A DNA stretch of 64,000 nucleotides, from contig JAGFXX010000001.1 in the NCBI GenBank assembly GCA_017599285.1, positions 806,001 to 870,000 of the forward strand. The letters run 5' to 3'. Position 1 is the first letter of the stretch, and each line of letters starts with the position of its first letter. Under the pieces are notes generated by a model. That model searched no databases. It had not been told where the DNA came from and was given only the letters and a program-made list of their open reading frames with translations. Positions 17,893 to 25,528 of the stretch are shown here, piece by piece. The stretch is from Cereibacter azotoformans (lineage in GTDB: Bacteria; Pseudomonadota; Alphaproteobacteria; Rhodobacterales; Rhodobacteraceae). The position numbers and the translations under genes are program-made.

Positions 17893-17989
17893 GGCTCTCC
17901 GATGCTCGGGCCCATCCTAGCGCGGACCCGCCCCGCGGGGCATCCCTTCCGACGGAGGGGGCCCCCTGCGGAAGTCGGGGGCCGCGGCC

Positions 17990-18016
17990 TAAGAAACCGC
18001 GCGCGCCGGCCGTTGC
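17990..18016 (+). promoter_or_regulatory. Possible sigma-28-type promoter for the rightward two-gene unit
   Basis: TAAG, 15 bases, GCCGTTGC: correct spacing, with one mismatch in the -35 box and about half the -10 differing at its end. It lies 57 bases upstream of the ATG at 18073. Weaker than the other two sigma-28-type sites, but the GCCGTT start of the -10 box is the same as at fliS. Confidence 0.4.
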
Positions 18017-18072
18017 AGGACCAAAGACCGCGCGCGCGCCCGGTGGGTGCGCCGTTCCGGAAAGGGAGACGG

Positions 18073-18468
18073 ATGAGACTGAACCTGCCGCAGGTGCTCG
18101 CTCCGCTGGCCAAGCGGCTGCCCGCCGCGCCGCGGCCGGGACGCGAGGGGGACGACACCGACGCCTTCGATCTCGTGCGCACCGAGACCCGGCTGAAGAA
18201 CCGCGCGCAGGTGGAACGCTACCTGCCCGACATCCTGGGCCGGGCGCTGGCGCGGATCTGGATCGACCCGCTGTTCCGCGATCGGTTCGCGGTCGATCCC
18301 GTGGCCACGCTGGCGGCCTACGGCGTGTTCCTGCCCGAGACGATCAGCATCGTCTTCGAGACCGAGGGCAACGCCCGGCCGCGTCTGGTCGTCTATGAGC
18401 AGAAGGGGCCGCTGCGCCCCCGGCAGCGGATGCTCTACCTGCAACTGGTGATGATGGCCGGAAAATGA
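18073..18468 (+). CDS. Nitrile-hydratase-leader-like (NHLP-type) protein, unknown role
   Basis: 131 residues; AAAGGGAGAC precedes the ATG at 18073. The central part, ALARIWIDPLFRDRFAVDP, then LAAYGVFLPETISIVFET, follows the pattern of the nitrile hydratase alpha-subunit N-terminal/NHLP leader family (aromatic-R....DP...L...G..LP..V.V.E). It lacks the double-Gly cleavage site of peptide-product leaders, and no modification enzymes or nitrile hydratase are near, so a precursor-peptide role is unlikely. The stop overlaps the next start (ATGA). Sitting inside the flagellar locus, it may be a fold reused for another purpose. Function unknown. Confidence 0.55.
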   Translation: MRLNLPQVLAPLAKRLPAAPRPGREGDDTDAFDLVRTETRLKNRAQVERYLPDILGRALARIWIDPLFRDRFAVDPVATLAAYGVFLPETISIVFETEGNARPRLVVYEQKGPLRPRQRMLYLQLVMMAGK

Positions 18469-19085
18469 GGACGGCGCTCCCGCTCTGCCTGCTGCTTGCC
18501 GTGGGGCTGCCGGTCGCGGCCGATCCGTTCGATGCGGCGGTCGCGGCCTTCCGGCAGGGCGATGCCGGGCGCGCGGCTGTCCTGTTCAAGGAACTGGCCG
18601 AGGCGGGGGATGCCGAGGCGCAGTTCAATCTGGCGCTGATCTACGCCGAGGGGGCCGGCCTTCCGCAGAACCCGCGCGAGGCGCTTTACTGGGCATGGCG
18701 GGCCAAGCTCGGCGGCGTGGCGATGGCCGAGGATCTCTCGGTGCGGCTCGAGGGCGGTCTTCCGCCCGAGGTGCGCGACGCCCTCGCCGCCCGGCTCGAG
18801 GCGGTGCTGGCGCCGCGCGTGGCGGCCGGAGAAGCGAGCGCGATGTTCGGGCTGGCGCGCGTGCTCCTCCAGCTTCGGTCCCAGCCCGATCCCAAGCGCG
18901 CCTACGAGTGGCTGGCGATCGCGGCGGCCCTCGGCCTGCCCGAGGCGCTGGCCGCGCGCGACGCGGCCCTGGCGCAGGTGCCCGAGAAGGAGCGGTTCGC
19001 CGTGCAGGACGGGGCCTTGGGCGCCTTTGCCGACTGGTGCCGGTCGGCCAGCAAGCCCGCCGTTGCCTGCGCGGCGGCGGGCTGA
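18465..19085 (+). CDS. Periplasmic Sel1-repeat (TPR-like) protein
   Basis: 206 residues. An N-terminal signal peptide (MRTALPLCLLLAVGLPVAA) is followed by Sel1-type helical repeats: DAGRAAVLFKELAEAGDAEAQ, FNLALIYAEGAGLPQNPREA, YWAWRAKLGG, with a second set near residues 125-165 (SAMFGLARVLLQ; PKRAYEWLAIAAALGLPEA). One Cys pair near the C terminus (DWCRS, AVACAA) could form a disulphide. Sel1 repeats act as protein-binding scaffolds. Coupled by a four-base overlap to the NHLP-like gene. Periplasmic TPR/Sel1 proteins are known to assist stators in this genus, so a motor-associated role is plausible but not shown. Confidence 0.75.
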   Translation: MRTALPLCLLLAVGLPVAADPFDAAVAAFRQGDAGRAAVLFKELAEAGDAEAQFNLALIYAEGAGLPQNPREALYWAWRAKLGGVAMAEDLSVRLEGGLPPEVRDALAARLEAVLAPRVAAGEASAMFGLARVLLQLRSQPDPKRAYEWLAIAAALGLPEALAARDAALAQVPEKERFAVQDGALGAFADWCRSASKPAVACAAAG

Positions 19086-19176
19086 GGATCCTGCACGAGC
19101 GTCCCACTTCAGGACCAGCGGTTTTTCCGGCTGTCCCCCCGCCGCGCCGTCCACGGCGCCGGAGCAGGCCAATCCC

Positions 19177-19554
19177 TCAGTGACGGCGGAGGCGGGCGAT
19201 GGCGCGGGCTTCCTCGAGATCGAGCCCGACCTCGGCGGCGATCGCCTCGGGCTGCTCGCCCTTGCGCGCCAGCGAGATCGCCTGTTCGATCATCCGTTCC
19301 CCGGTAAGCCAGTCGAGATCGGATTGCAGGCTGTCGGTCGTCGCGCTGATCCGGTCGAGGACGCTGGCATGGCGCCAGTCCATGTCGTGCAGCCGCTCGG
19401 CGATCCGCTGTTCGAGGGCGGCAAGCTGCTCCTCGATCGGGCGCGGCGCGGTCGCGGCCAGGGCCACGGCGCGCTGCCGGCGCCTCAGCGCGATCACGAC
19501 GGCACCAGCCGCCGCGAGCGGCAGCGCAAGGGACAGGACGAGAAGGGGGCTCAT
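19177..19554 (-). CDS. DUF2802-like membrane-anchored coiled-coil protein
   Basis: 125 residues. One N-terminal membrane helix (PLLVLSLALPLAAAGAVVIAL) precedes a coiled-coil-prone segment (EEQLAALEQRIAERLHDMDW) and a C-terminal helix-turn-helix-like region, MIEQAISLARKGEQPEAIA followed by AEVGLDLEEARAIARL. That last region matches the pattern of DUF2802 proteins found next to flagellar genes of polar flagellates. It ends the flgP-flgT-flgA-flgM unit, 28 bases after flgM, and converges on the Sel1 gene. Function unknown. Confidence 0.65.
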   Translation of the reverse strand: MSPLLVLSLALPLAAAGAVVIALRRRQRAVALAATAPRPIEEQLAALEQRIAERLHDMDWRHASVLDRISATTDSLQSDLDWLTGERMIEQAISLARKGEQPEAIAAEVGLDLEEARAIARLRRH

Positions 19555-19582
19555 GCCAGACGATGCTCCGGTGTTCGGGGTC

Positions 19583-19882
19583 TCAGAGCTTCAGATCCAG
19601 GTAGTCCGCGAAGAGCGCATCGGTGATGCGGTCGAGGTCGATGGGATATTTCCCTTCGGCTATCGCGTCCTTGATCTTCTGCACCATTTGCAGATCCACG
19701 GGCGGCCCCGAGCGCAGCTCTTCCGGCGTGGCCAGAGCGGCGGCACTCAGTTCGACCGTTTCACCTTTTGCCTGTGCGGAGCCCGCAACGGCGCCCGCAA
19801 GGGATCGGTCCACCCGGGTCTGGGTGTCCTTCAGGCGTTCGAGACGGCTCGGGCCGGATGTGGGGACGACGGATTCGACCAT
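19583..19882 (-). CDS. flgM: FlgM, anti-sigma-28 factor
   Basis: 99 residues from the ATG at 19882, chosen because GGAGGG lies six bases upstream; an ATG 15 bases further upstream lacks such a site. The first half is a disordered, Ser/Thr/Ala-rich tail. The second half, VDLQMVQKIKDAIAEGKYPID followed by RITDALFADYLDL, is the FlgM helix pair that wraps around FliA. FlgM holds FliA inactive until the hook is complete, then is exported. Its target gene fliA lies 6 kb away in the divergent operon, and sigma-28-type promoters are present in this window. Confidence 0.92.
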   Translation of the reverse strand: MVESVVPTSGPSRLERLKDTQTRVDRSLAGAVAGSAQAKGETVELSAAALATPEELRSGPPVDLQMVQKIKDAIAEGKYPIDLDRITDALFADYLDLKL

Positions 19883-19918
19883 GTGACCCTCCTTCATGCC
19901 TCTCGTAACGACTGCGGT

Positions 19919-20596
19919 TCAGCGCATGTTAGGCCGGAGCTCGGCCATATTTCGCGCGGTGACGGTGGCGCGCAGGATCGCGCCGCTGGAAAGGTTCCTC
20001 ACCTCCACAAGATCGCCGAGCGCCGCGTCGGCCAGGGCCTCGCCGGCGGTCAGCACTTCGATGGGCCCGACCGCGACGCGAAGTGCGACGGGGCCTCCGC
20101 GGGTGACCAGCCAGTCGGGTTCGAGATGGCGGGGCAGGATCGGCTGCCCCGGCGCCAGCGCCACCTTCAGGCGGCGGCCGATCAGCGCCTGCTGCCACCG
20201 CTTCTGCTCGGCGCTGCCGTCCCCCGGCGCGAGATCCTCGGCGGCAAGGGCGCTGCCGCGCGCGACCGGCCGGGCCAGGGTCACCTCTCCCGCCTCGGGC
20301 CGGGGGGCGCCCGCCGCGCGCGCCGGGGCGGTTGCGTGCGCCTTGGTGCGCAGGGCGCGCTTCCAGACGGGATCCTCGCAGCGCAGCTCGGCCGTGGTCC
20401 AGCTTCCGTTCAGCGGCTCGACATGGGGTGCATGTCGGCAGGGGGGGAGCGAGCGGAGCGGGGCGGGTGGCGCGCCTGCAATCCCCGCATCGCGCATGGC
20501 GGCCGCCACCAGCGCCGCCGTCTCGGGCCCGCTGAGCCCGCCGGGTCCCGCGACTGCGGGAGCGGCCAGACATGCGACCAGCAGGATCGCCCTCAT
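19919..20596 (-). CDS. flgA: FlgA, P-ring assembly chaperone
   Basis: 225 residues from the ATG at 20596. A signal peptide (MRAILLVACLAAPAVA) is followed by a divergent N-terminal region and a C-terminal SAF domain: VARGSALAAEDLAPGD, LIGRRLKVALAPGQPILPRHLEP, and ALGDLVEVRNLSSGAILRATVTARNMAEL. FlgA helps FlgI polymerise around the rod in the periplasm. The start overlaps the flgT stop by four bases, and flgM follows 36 bases downstream. Normal FlgA size. Confidence 0.93.
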   Translation of the reverse strand: MRAILLVACLAAPAVAGPGGLSGPETAALVAAAMRDAGIAGAPPAPLRSLPPCRHAPHVEPLNGSWTTAELRCEDPVWKRALRTKAHATAPARAAGAPRPEAGEVTLARPVARGSALAAEDLAPGDGSAEQKRWQQALIGRRLKVALAPGQPILPRHLEPDWLVTRGGPVALRVAVGPIEVLTAGEALADAALGDLVEVRNLSSGAILRATVTARNMAELRPNMR

Positions 20597-21675
20597 CGGC
20601 CGGTCTCCACGAACTGGACGCGGCGGCCCGCGAAATGCGAGGGGCCAAGCGTGGGGTCGAGCGGGCGGAGCCGCGCCGAGCTGCCCCGCAGCTCCACCAC
20701 CTCGAGGATCTGCGTCGAGCCGCCATCGGCGGTGAAGGCCAGGCTGCCCTGCGTCAGACCGTTGGCGCGTCCCACCGGCACCTCGAGCAGCCCGCCCGCG
20801 GACGAAAGGCGCGCCGAGACCGGCTCGCAACCCGCCCGGTCGAAGAGCGCGTCGAGTGCCCGGTCCGATCCGTCGAGCAGCGCCGCCGCAAGCGCCTCGC
20901 GCTGCGGCTGGACGAGCACCGACAGGCCCCCCGCCAGCGACGGACGGGGCAGCGGCACGCGACGGATGAAGTGCTGGAGCGACGAGGTTCCGTCCGCCCC
21001 CACGAGCTTCAGCTCAAGCTCGAGTTCGAGTTTCGGGCCGGCGGTCCGGGTCAGGCGGATCGTCGGCACGAAGCCATGCCCGTTCCCCGGCAGCCGGACC
21101 GAGCCGCGCGTCAGCACGTCATAGTCGAAGGCGTCGCCACGCCGCGAGGTGCGGGGGAGCGGGCGGTCGGTGACGCCGGCCAGCGAGACGGCCGGATGCC
21201 GCGCCAGCCGCTGGACGAGGCGGCGTGCGATCGTGTCCGCCAGCTCTCCCGACCATTCCGGCGCGTGGGGATCGACCTCGACCCGCGGAGCGTAGGCCGT
21301 GACGACGAGCGTGCGGATCGGGCAGAGCGGTCCTGGTCCGTCACCGACGAGGGCCTCGATCCGCACGCGCCAGACCTGTCCCGAAAAGCTCTCGGACAGG
21401 ATGCGGTGGCTGAGGATGCGCCCGACGGTGCGGACGATGGCCACGTCCGAGGTGACGATGCCGCGGTTCGTGGCCGTGCGGCCCGACACATCGGCCCCGC
21501 CGGCCAGCGCCGCGGCCAGCAGCGCGTCTGCCACCGCGCGGCGGCGCGCGGCGTCGCGGTCGCCCGCGCCCGTGACGGTGCCGAAGCCCACCGCCTCGAC
21601 ACGGATCGCGGGCCTGTCGGCCAGCGCCGCGGCCGGAACCAGCAGCAGCGCCAGGATCAGGACCAGCCGTCTCAC
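20593..21675 (-). CDS. flgT: FlgT, flagellar H-ring/motor accessory protein
   Basis: 360 residues from a GTG at 21675 that overlaps the flgP stop (GTGA). A signal peptide (RRLVLILALLLVPAAALA) is followed by the FlgT N-terminal domain: IRVEAVGFGTVTGAGDRDAARRRAV and a TVGRILSHRILSE strand. The middle and C-terminal domains (LTQGSLAFTADGGSTQILEVVE) finish the protein. In Vibrio FlgT builds the H ring. A distant FlgT homologue in R. sphaeroides is reported to bind MotB and FliL and to be essential for rotation. The flgP-flgT-flgA order supports the call. Confidence 0.87.
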   Translation of the reverse strand: MRRLVLILALLLVPAAALADRPAIRVEAVGFGTVTGAGDRDAARRRAVADALLAAALAGGADVSGRTATNRGIVTSDVAIVRTVGRILSHRILSESFSGQVWRVRIEALVGDGPGPLCPIRTLVVTAYAPRVEVDPHAPEWSGELADTIARRLVQRLARHPAVSLAGVTDRPLPRTSRRGDAFDYDVLTRGSVRLPGNGHGFVPTIRLTRTAGPKLELELELKLVGADGTSSLQHFIRRVPLPRPSLAGGLSVLVQPQREALAAALLDGSDRALDALFDRAGCEPVSARLSSAGGLLEVPVGRANGLTQGSLAFTADGGSTQILEVVELRGSSARLRPLDPTLGPSHFAGRRVQFVETGR

Positions 21676-22208
21676 CGCTGTCGCGCCGCCTTGACGATGT
21701 ATCCCACCGCGTCGGCATCGAGCGCGAGTTCGACCTCGTAGCTGTCCTCGCCCTTGGGCGTGATCCGCACGAGGCGCGCGCCCCGGATGCTGCCCGACAC
21801 CGCGCCCGCAATCTGGTCGTTGACCGCCACGGCGTCGCGCACCGTGGTCCGGCTGTCGAGGCGCAGGCCATGGACCTGCTCGGCCAGGTCGCGCATCGCA
21901 TCGAGGCGCGCCGCGCGCATCGCCATGAGGCGGCGTTCGTTCAGGGTGCGGCCGGGCTGGCCCGCCACCTGCGAGAAGCCGATCCCCGTCACCAGCGGCC
22001 GGGCCGCGACCGCGGCCGGGGCCGAGCCGCGCCGGGCCGCCTGCGCGTCGAGGCTGTCGTTGGCATCCTTCATCCGCGCAAGCTCGGCCATGCGGGGACC
22101 GGCATCGCGGGGCAGCGCATCGACCGCCCGCGGCCCCGGGGCGCAGGCGGCGAGAACCGGCAGGGCCAGGCCCGCCATGAGGCGGCCGAAGCACAGGCGG
22201 GCGGGCAT
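21672..22208 (-). CDS. flgP: FlgP, outer-membrane flagellar lipoprotein
   Basis: 178 residues from the ATG at 22208. The lipobox LPVLAAC marks a lipoprotein with Cys near residue 19. The C-terminal domain matches the LPP20/FlgP family: RPLVTGIGFSQVAGQPGRTLNERRLMAMRAARLDAMRDLAEQV, then the end of a strand pair, SYEVELALDADAVGYIV. FlgP forms an outer-membrane-associated disc or ring in polar flagella. First gene of the leftward operon, behind a perfect sigma-54 promoter. Confidence 0.87.
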   Translation of the reverse strand: MPARLCFGRLMAGLALPVLAACAPGPRAVDALPRDAGPRMAELARMKDANDSLDAQAARRGSAPAAVAARPLVTGIGFSQVAGQPGRTLNERRLMAMRAARLDAMRDLAEQVHGLRLDSRTTVRDAVAVNDQIAGAVSGSIRGARLVRITPKGEDSYEVELALDADAVGYIVKAARQR

Positions 22209-22248
22209 GGGGCAGCCTCCTAGTCTGGAACTCTCGGGGCGCCGGGCT

Positions 22249-22263
22249 GCAAGCGGCGTGCCA
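22249..22263 (-). promoter_or_regulatory. Sigma-54 promoter of flgP-flgT-flgA-flgM
   Basis: The minus strand reads TGGCACGCCGCTTGC, an exact match to TGGCAC-N5-TTGC. The -12 end is 41 bases upstream of the flgP ATG, predicting a leader of about 30 bases. It is back to back with the flhA promoter, the two cores separated by 48 bases. Confidence 0.88.
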
Positions 22264-22311
22264 GACGCGGCGGCGCCGGCGATGCGGCCATCGCCCCCGG
22301 CGGGCACCCGC

Positions 22312-22326
22312 TGGCACGGCGCTTGC
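22312..22326 (+). promoter_or_regulatory. Sigma-54 promoter of flhA-flhF-fliA
   Basis: TGGCACGGCGCTTGC, an exact match to the sigma-54 consensus, continuing with A at the next base as in the best sites. Predicted start near 22338, about 60 bases before the flhA ATG. FleQ/FleT are the expected activators in fla1; no operator for them can be named from sequence. Confidence 0.9.
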
Positions 22327-22396
22327 AGCGGGAGAGGCGACAACGAGCCAGCGAGTGACCTGCCATGTTCCTTTTCCGCGCCCCGGAGCCCCGCGC

Positions 22397-24505
22397 ATGA
22401 GCACGGTCTCGGCCAGGCAAGGCTGGAGCGCGCAGCTGGGCGGCATGACGCTGCCGCTGGGCATCCTCGCGGTGGTCGCGATGATGGTGCTGCCGCTGCC
22501 GGTGCTGCTGCTCGACATCTTCTTCGTCGGCAACATCCTTCTGTCGCTGCTGATCCTGATGGTGGCGCTGCACACCTTCCGGCCGCTCGATTTCTCGAGC
22601 TTCCCCAGCATCCTTCTTGTCGCCACCGTCCTGCGCCTGGCGCTGAACGTGGCCTCGACGCGGATCGTGCTCAGCAACGGGCACACCGGGGCGGATGCGG
22701 CGGGCAAGGTGATCGAGGCCTTCGGCTCCTTCGTGATCGGCGGCAATTTCGTCGTGGGGACCTTCGTCTTCGCGATCCTCGTCATCATCAACCTTGTCGT
22801 CATCACCAAGGGCGCGGGTCGGGTGTCCGAAGTCTCGGCGCGCTTCACGCTCGACGCGATGCCGGGCAAGCAGATGGCCATCGACGCCGATCTGAACGCG
22901 GGTCTCGTGACGCCCGACGAGGCGCGCGAGCGGCGGGCCGACGTGGCGGCCGAGGCGGACTTCTACGGCGCCATGGACGGGGCCTCCAAATTCGTGAAGG
23001 GCGACGCGCTGGCGGGCATCCTGATCCTGATCATCAACATCGTGGGCGGCATCGTGATCGGCACGCTGCAGCACGGTCTGGGGGTGATGCAGGCGGCCGA
23101 GACCTATGTGCTGCTCTCGATCGGCGACGGGCTGGTGGCGCAGATCCCTTCGCTGCTGCTGTCCATCGCCACGGCGATCATCGTCACGCGCGTCTCCTCG
23201 AGCACCGACATGAGCGTGCTCATCGGCAAGCAGATGGGGATCGGCCGGGCCTGGGTGCCGGTGGCGGCGGTGATGCTGATCCTCGGGCTGACGCCGGGGA
23301 TGCCGAACCTGCTGTTCCTGATCGGGGGGGGCGCCGCCGCCGCCATGGCCTGGGTCACGCTTTCGCGCGATCGCACGGGGACCGAGCCCGCCCCGGCCGC
23401 AGCCGGAGGGCAGCCCGCGGCCGACGCCCGCCCCGCGGCCGGCCCCGAGGCGATCACGGCCGAGGAGGTGACCGACTATGCGCCGGTCTCGCTCCAGATC
23501 GGCTACGGGCTGATCCCGCTGGCGGGCGACAACGGCGGCGCACTGGTGGCGCGCATCACCGCGATCCGGCGCGACGTGTCGAAGGCCCTTGGCTTCGTCG
23601 TGCCGGGGGTGCGCATCCGGGACGATCTGGCCCTTGCGCCGAACCAGTACCGCATCCGGGTGGGGCAGGCGATCCTGGCCGAGGACACGGTCTATCCCGA
23701 CCGCAAGCTCGCGCTGCCCGGGGGCGGCTCGCGCAGGAAGCTGAACGGGATCTCGGTCAAGGACCCGAGCTTCGGCCTCGACGCCACCTGGATCCTGCCG
23801 CATCAGGTGGCCGAGGCCGAGGCGGACGATCATGTGGTGGTCGAGCCCGAGTCCGTCATCGCGACCCACCTGAGCCAGATCCTCGTCAAGCACGCGGCGC
23901 AGCTGATCGGGCAGGACGATGTGCAGGGGCTGGTGGACAATCTCGCCCGCTCCGCGCCGACGCTGGTGCAGTCGGTGGTGCCCAAGCTGGTGCCGCTGCA
24001 TGTGCTGACGGCGGTGCTCAAGGCGCTTCTGGCCGACCGCATCCCGGTCTCGGACATGCGCCGCATCCTCGAGGGCCTGTCGGATCTGGCCGGGCGCAAC
24101 CTCGCCCCGGCCGACATGGCCGAGGCGTTGCGCCCGGCCCTCGTGCCGCTCCTGCTGCAGCAGATGGGGCCGGTCAGCCAGCCGCTGCCGCTGATCACGC
24201 TCGAGCCGGATCTCGAGCAGCTCCTGCTGCGCTCGCGCCGGCAGGGCGACGAGATGCTGCTGGTGGACAACGGGCTGGCCCAGTCGCTGCTGACGGCCCT
24301 CTCGGAACGTCTGGAGGCGGCGTCGGGTCAGGGCAAGCAGGCGGTGGTGATCGTGGCCCAGCCGCTGCGGCGGGCTTTTGCGGCCTTCATACGGCCGCAT
24401 CTGCCCGATGCCGTGGTGATCGGCATGGGCGAGCTGCCCGAGGCACGGCGGGTCGAGGTGCTGGGCACCGTGGGCGGCGCCTCGGCGCTGCCGCCGGGGA
24501 GGTAA
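22397..24505 (+). CDS. flhA: FlhA, flagellar type III export gate protein
   Basis: 702 residues from the ATG at 22397 (MSTVSARQGW). About eight N-terminal membrane helices form the export channel; the FHIPEP-type region includes LLIVTVLRLALNVASTR-like sequence at SILLVATVLRLALNVASTR and the loop AGRVSEVSARFTLDAMPGKQMAID. The cytoplasmic C-terminal domain binds chaperone-substrate complexes, and the linker near residue 330 is Ala/Pro-rich. Length is normal. An in-frame ATG 42 bases upstream is less likely because the family starts near MSTVSAR. Followed after three bases by flhF. Confidence 0.96.
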   Translation: MSTVSARQGWSAQLGGMTLPLGILAVVAMMVLPLPVLLLDIFFVGNILLSLLILMVALHTFRPLDFSSFPSILLVATVLRLALNVASTRIVLSNGHTGADAAGKVIEAFGSFVIGGNFVVGTFVFAILVIINLVVITKGAGRVSEVSARFTLDAMPGKQMAIDADLNAGLVTPDEARERRADVAAEADFYGAMDGASKFVKGDALAGILILIINIVGGIVIGTLQHGLGVMQAAETYVLLSIGDGLVAQIPSLLLSIATAIIVTRVSSSTDMSVLIGKQMGIGRAWVPVAAVMLILGLTPGMPNLLFLIGGGAAAAMAWVTLSRDRTGTEPAPAAAGGQPAADARPAAGPEAITAEEVTDYAPVSLQIGYGLIPLAGDNGGALVARITAIRRDVSKALGFVVPGVRIRDDLALAPNQYRIRVGQAILAEDTVYPDRKLALPGGGSRRKLNGISVKDPSFGLDATWILPHQVAEAEADDHVVVEPESVIATHLSQILVKHAAQLIGQDDVQGLVDNLARSAPTLVQSVVPKLVPLHVLTAVLKALLADRIPVSDMRRILEGLSDLAGRNLAPADMAEALRPALVPLLLQQMGPVSQPLPLITLEPDLEQLLLRSRRQGDEMLLVDNGLAQSLLTALSERLEAASGQGKQAVVIVAQPLRRAFAAFIRPHLPDAVVIGMGELPEARRVEVLGTVGGASALPPGR

Positions 24506-24508
24506 TCC

Positions 24509-25528
24509 ATGGGGATCCTCACCGTCCGCGCCCCCGACAGCCAGCAGGCGATGGAGGAGGTCCTCCGCCGCCTCGGGCCCGAGGCCTACATCCTGTCCAC
24601 CACCCAGCGCGATGGGTTGGTGGAGATCCGCGCCGCCCGCGATCTGCCCGTCGTGACGCCTCCCGCGCCGCGCCCGGTGCGCAAGGACGATCCCGACGCG
24701 GATGAGGCCGGGGACTTTCGGCGGCTGACCCTCTCGGGGTTGTCGTTCGGTGCCGCCCGGGAGGCGCCGCCCCTGCGCCGGGAGCCGCGGGTGCAGACCT
24801 TCGCCGAGATGCTCGAGGACCGTCAGCGCCAGCAGGCGAGGCCCGCCCTCGTGGCCGAGCGGAACCCTCAGCCGCCGCTGCCCGCGACCGATCCTGACGA
24901 AGGGTTCGAGGCGCTGGTGCGCCACCTCCTGCCGTCGCGGCCCGCGACGCTGCCGCCGCGCCTTGCGATCGTGGGGCCCGCGGGGGCCGGCAAGACGATG
25001 CTCGCGCTGCGCTTCGCCGCGCTGATGATGGAAGAGCGCCCCGGCGCCGAGCCGGTGATCCTCGCGCCCCGGATCGGTGGCGAACCGGCCGATGCGCGCC
25101 TGCGCCACTGGACGCGGCTGCTGGCCGTGCCTCTCGAACGGCCGCCGCTGGACGGGATCGGGCAGGCGCTGCTGCCCCGGCCCGATCCCTGGCGGCCCGA
25201 GATCCTGGACCTCTCCTGCAGTCCCGGAGTGACGCCCGAGGCGCTGGCCGAAACCGGCGCGACGGTGGTGCTGGCGCTGCCGGCGGGCCTGTCGCCCCGC
25301 GCCCTGCGGCACTGGGCCAAGGCGCCGGCCGGCAGCCTGATCTGCCTCACCCGCACCGATCTGTGGCTGCCCGACGGGGCCGAGCTGGCGGCGCTGGCGG
25401 CCTCGGGCCTCAGGCTCGGCTGGGAGAGCGGGGGGACAGGTGTGGTGGATGCGCTCTGGCGTGTCGATGCGGACCGGCTCGGCCATTGGGTCGAGGCGGG
25501 GGAAGTGCAGGGGGAAGAGCGGTCATGA
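24509..25528 (+). CDS. flhF: FlhF-like SRP-family GTPase, flagellar placement
   Basis: 339 residues. The N terminus (MGILTVRAPDSQQAMEEVLRRLGPEAYILSTTQRDGLVEIRAA) is the FlhF B-domain start. A divergent GTPase domain has P-loop GPAGAGKT near residue 155. Later G motifs are weak: the usual DTAG is replaced by LDLSCSPG and the TKxD motif appears as LTRTD. FlhF directs the flagellum to its cell position with FlhG. No flhG lies beside it here; the window instead has ppfA in the chemotaxis operon. The reduced GTPase motifs may mean low activity. Overlaps fliA by four bases. Confidence 0.85.
   Translation: MGILTVRAPDSQQAMEEVLRRLGPEAYILSTTQRDGLVEIRAARDLPVVTPPAPRPVRKDDPDADEAGDFRRLTLSGLSFGAAREAPPLRREPRVQTFAEMLEDRQRQQARPALVAERNPQPPLPATDPDEGFEALVRHLLPSRPATLPPRLAIVGPAGAGKTMLALRFAALMMEERPGAEPVILAPRIGGEPADARLRHWTRLLAVPLERPPLDGIGQALLPRPDPWRPEILDLSCSPGVTPEALAETGATVVLALPAGLSPRALRHWAKAPAGSLICLTRTDLWLPDGAELAALAASGLRLGWESGGTGVVDALWRVDADRLGHWVEAGEVQGEERS

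Noticed and set aside
22220-25486. 1088-codon minus-strand frame opposite flhA and flhF
   Set aside because: Antisense shadow with His/Arg/Gln-rich product; both sense genes are well conserved.
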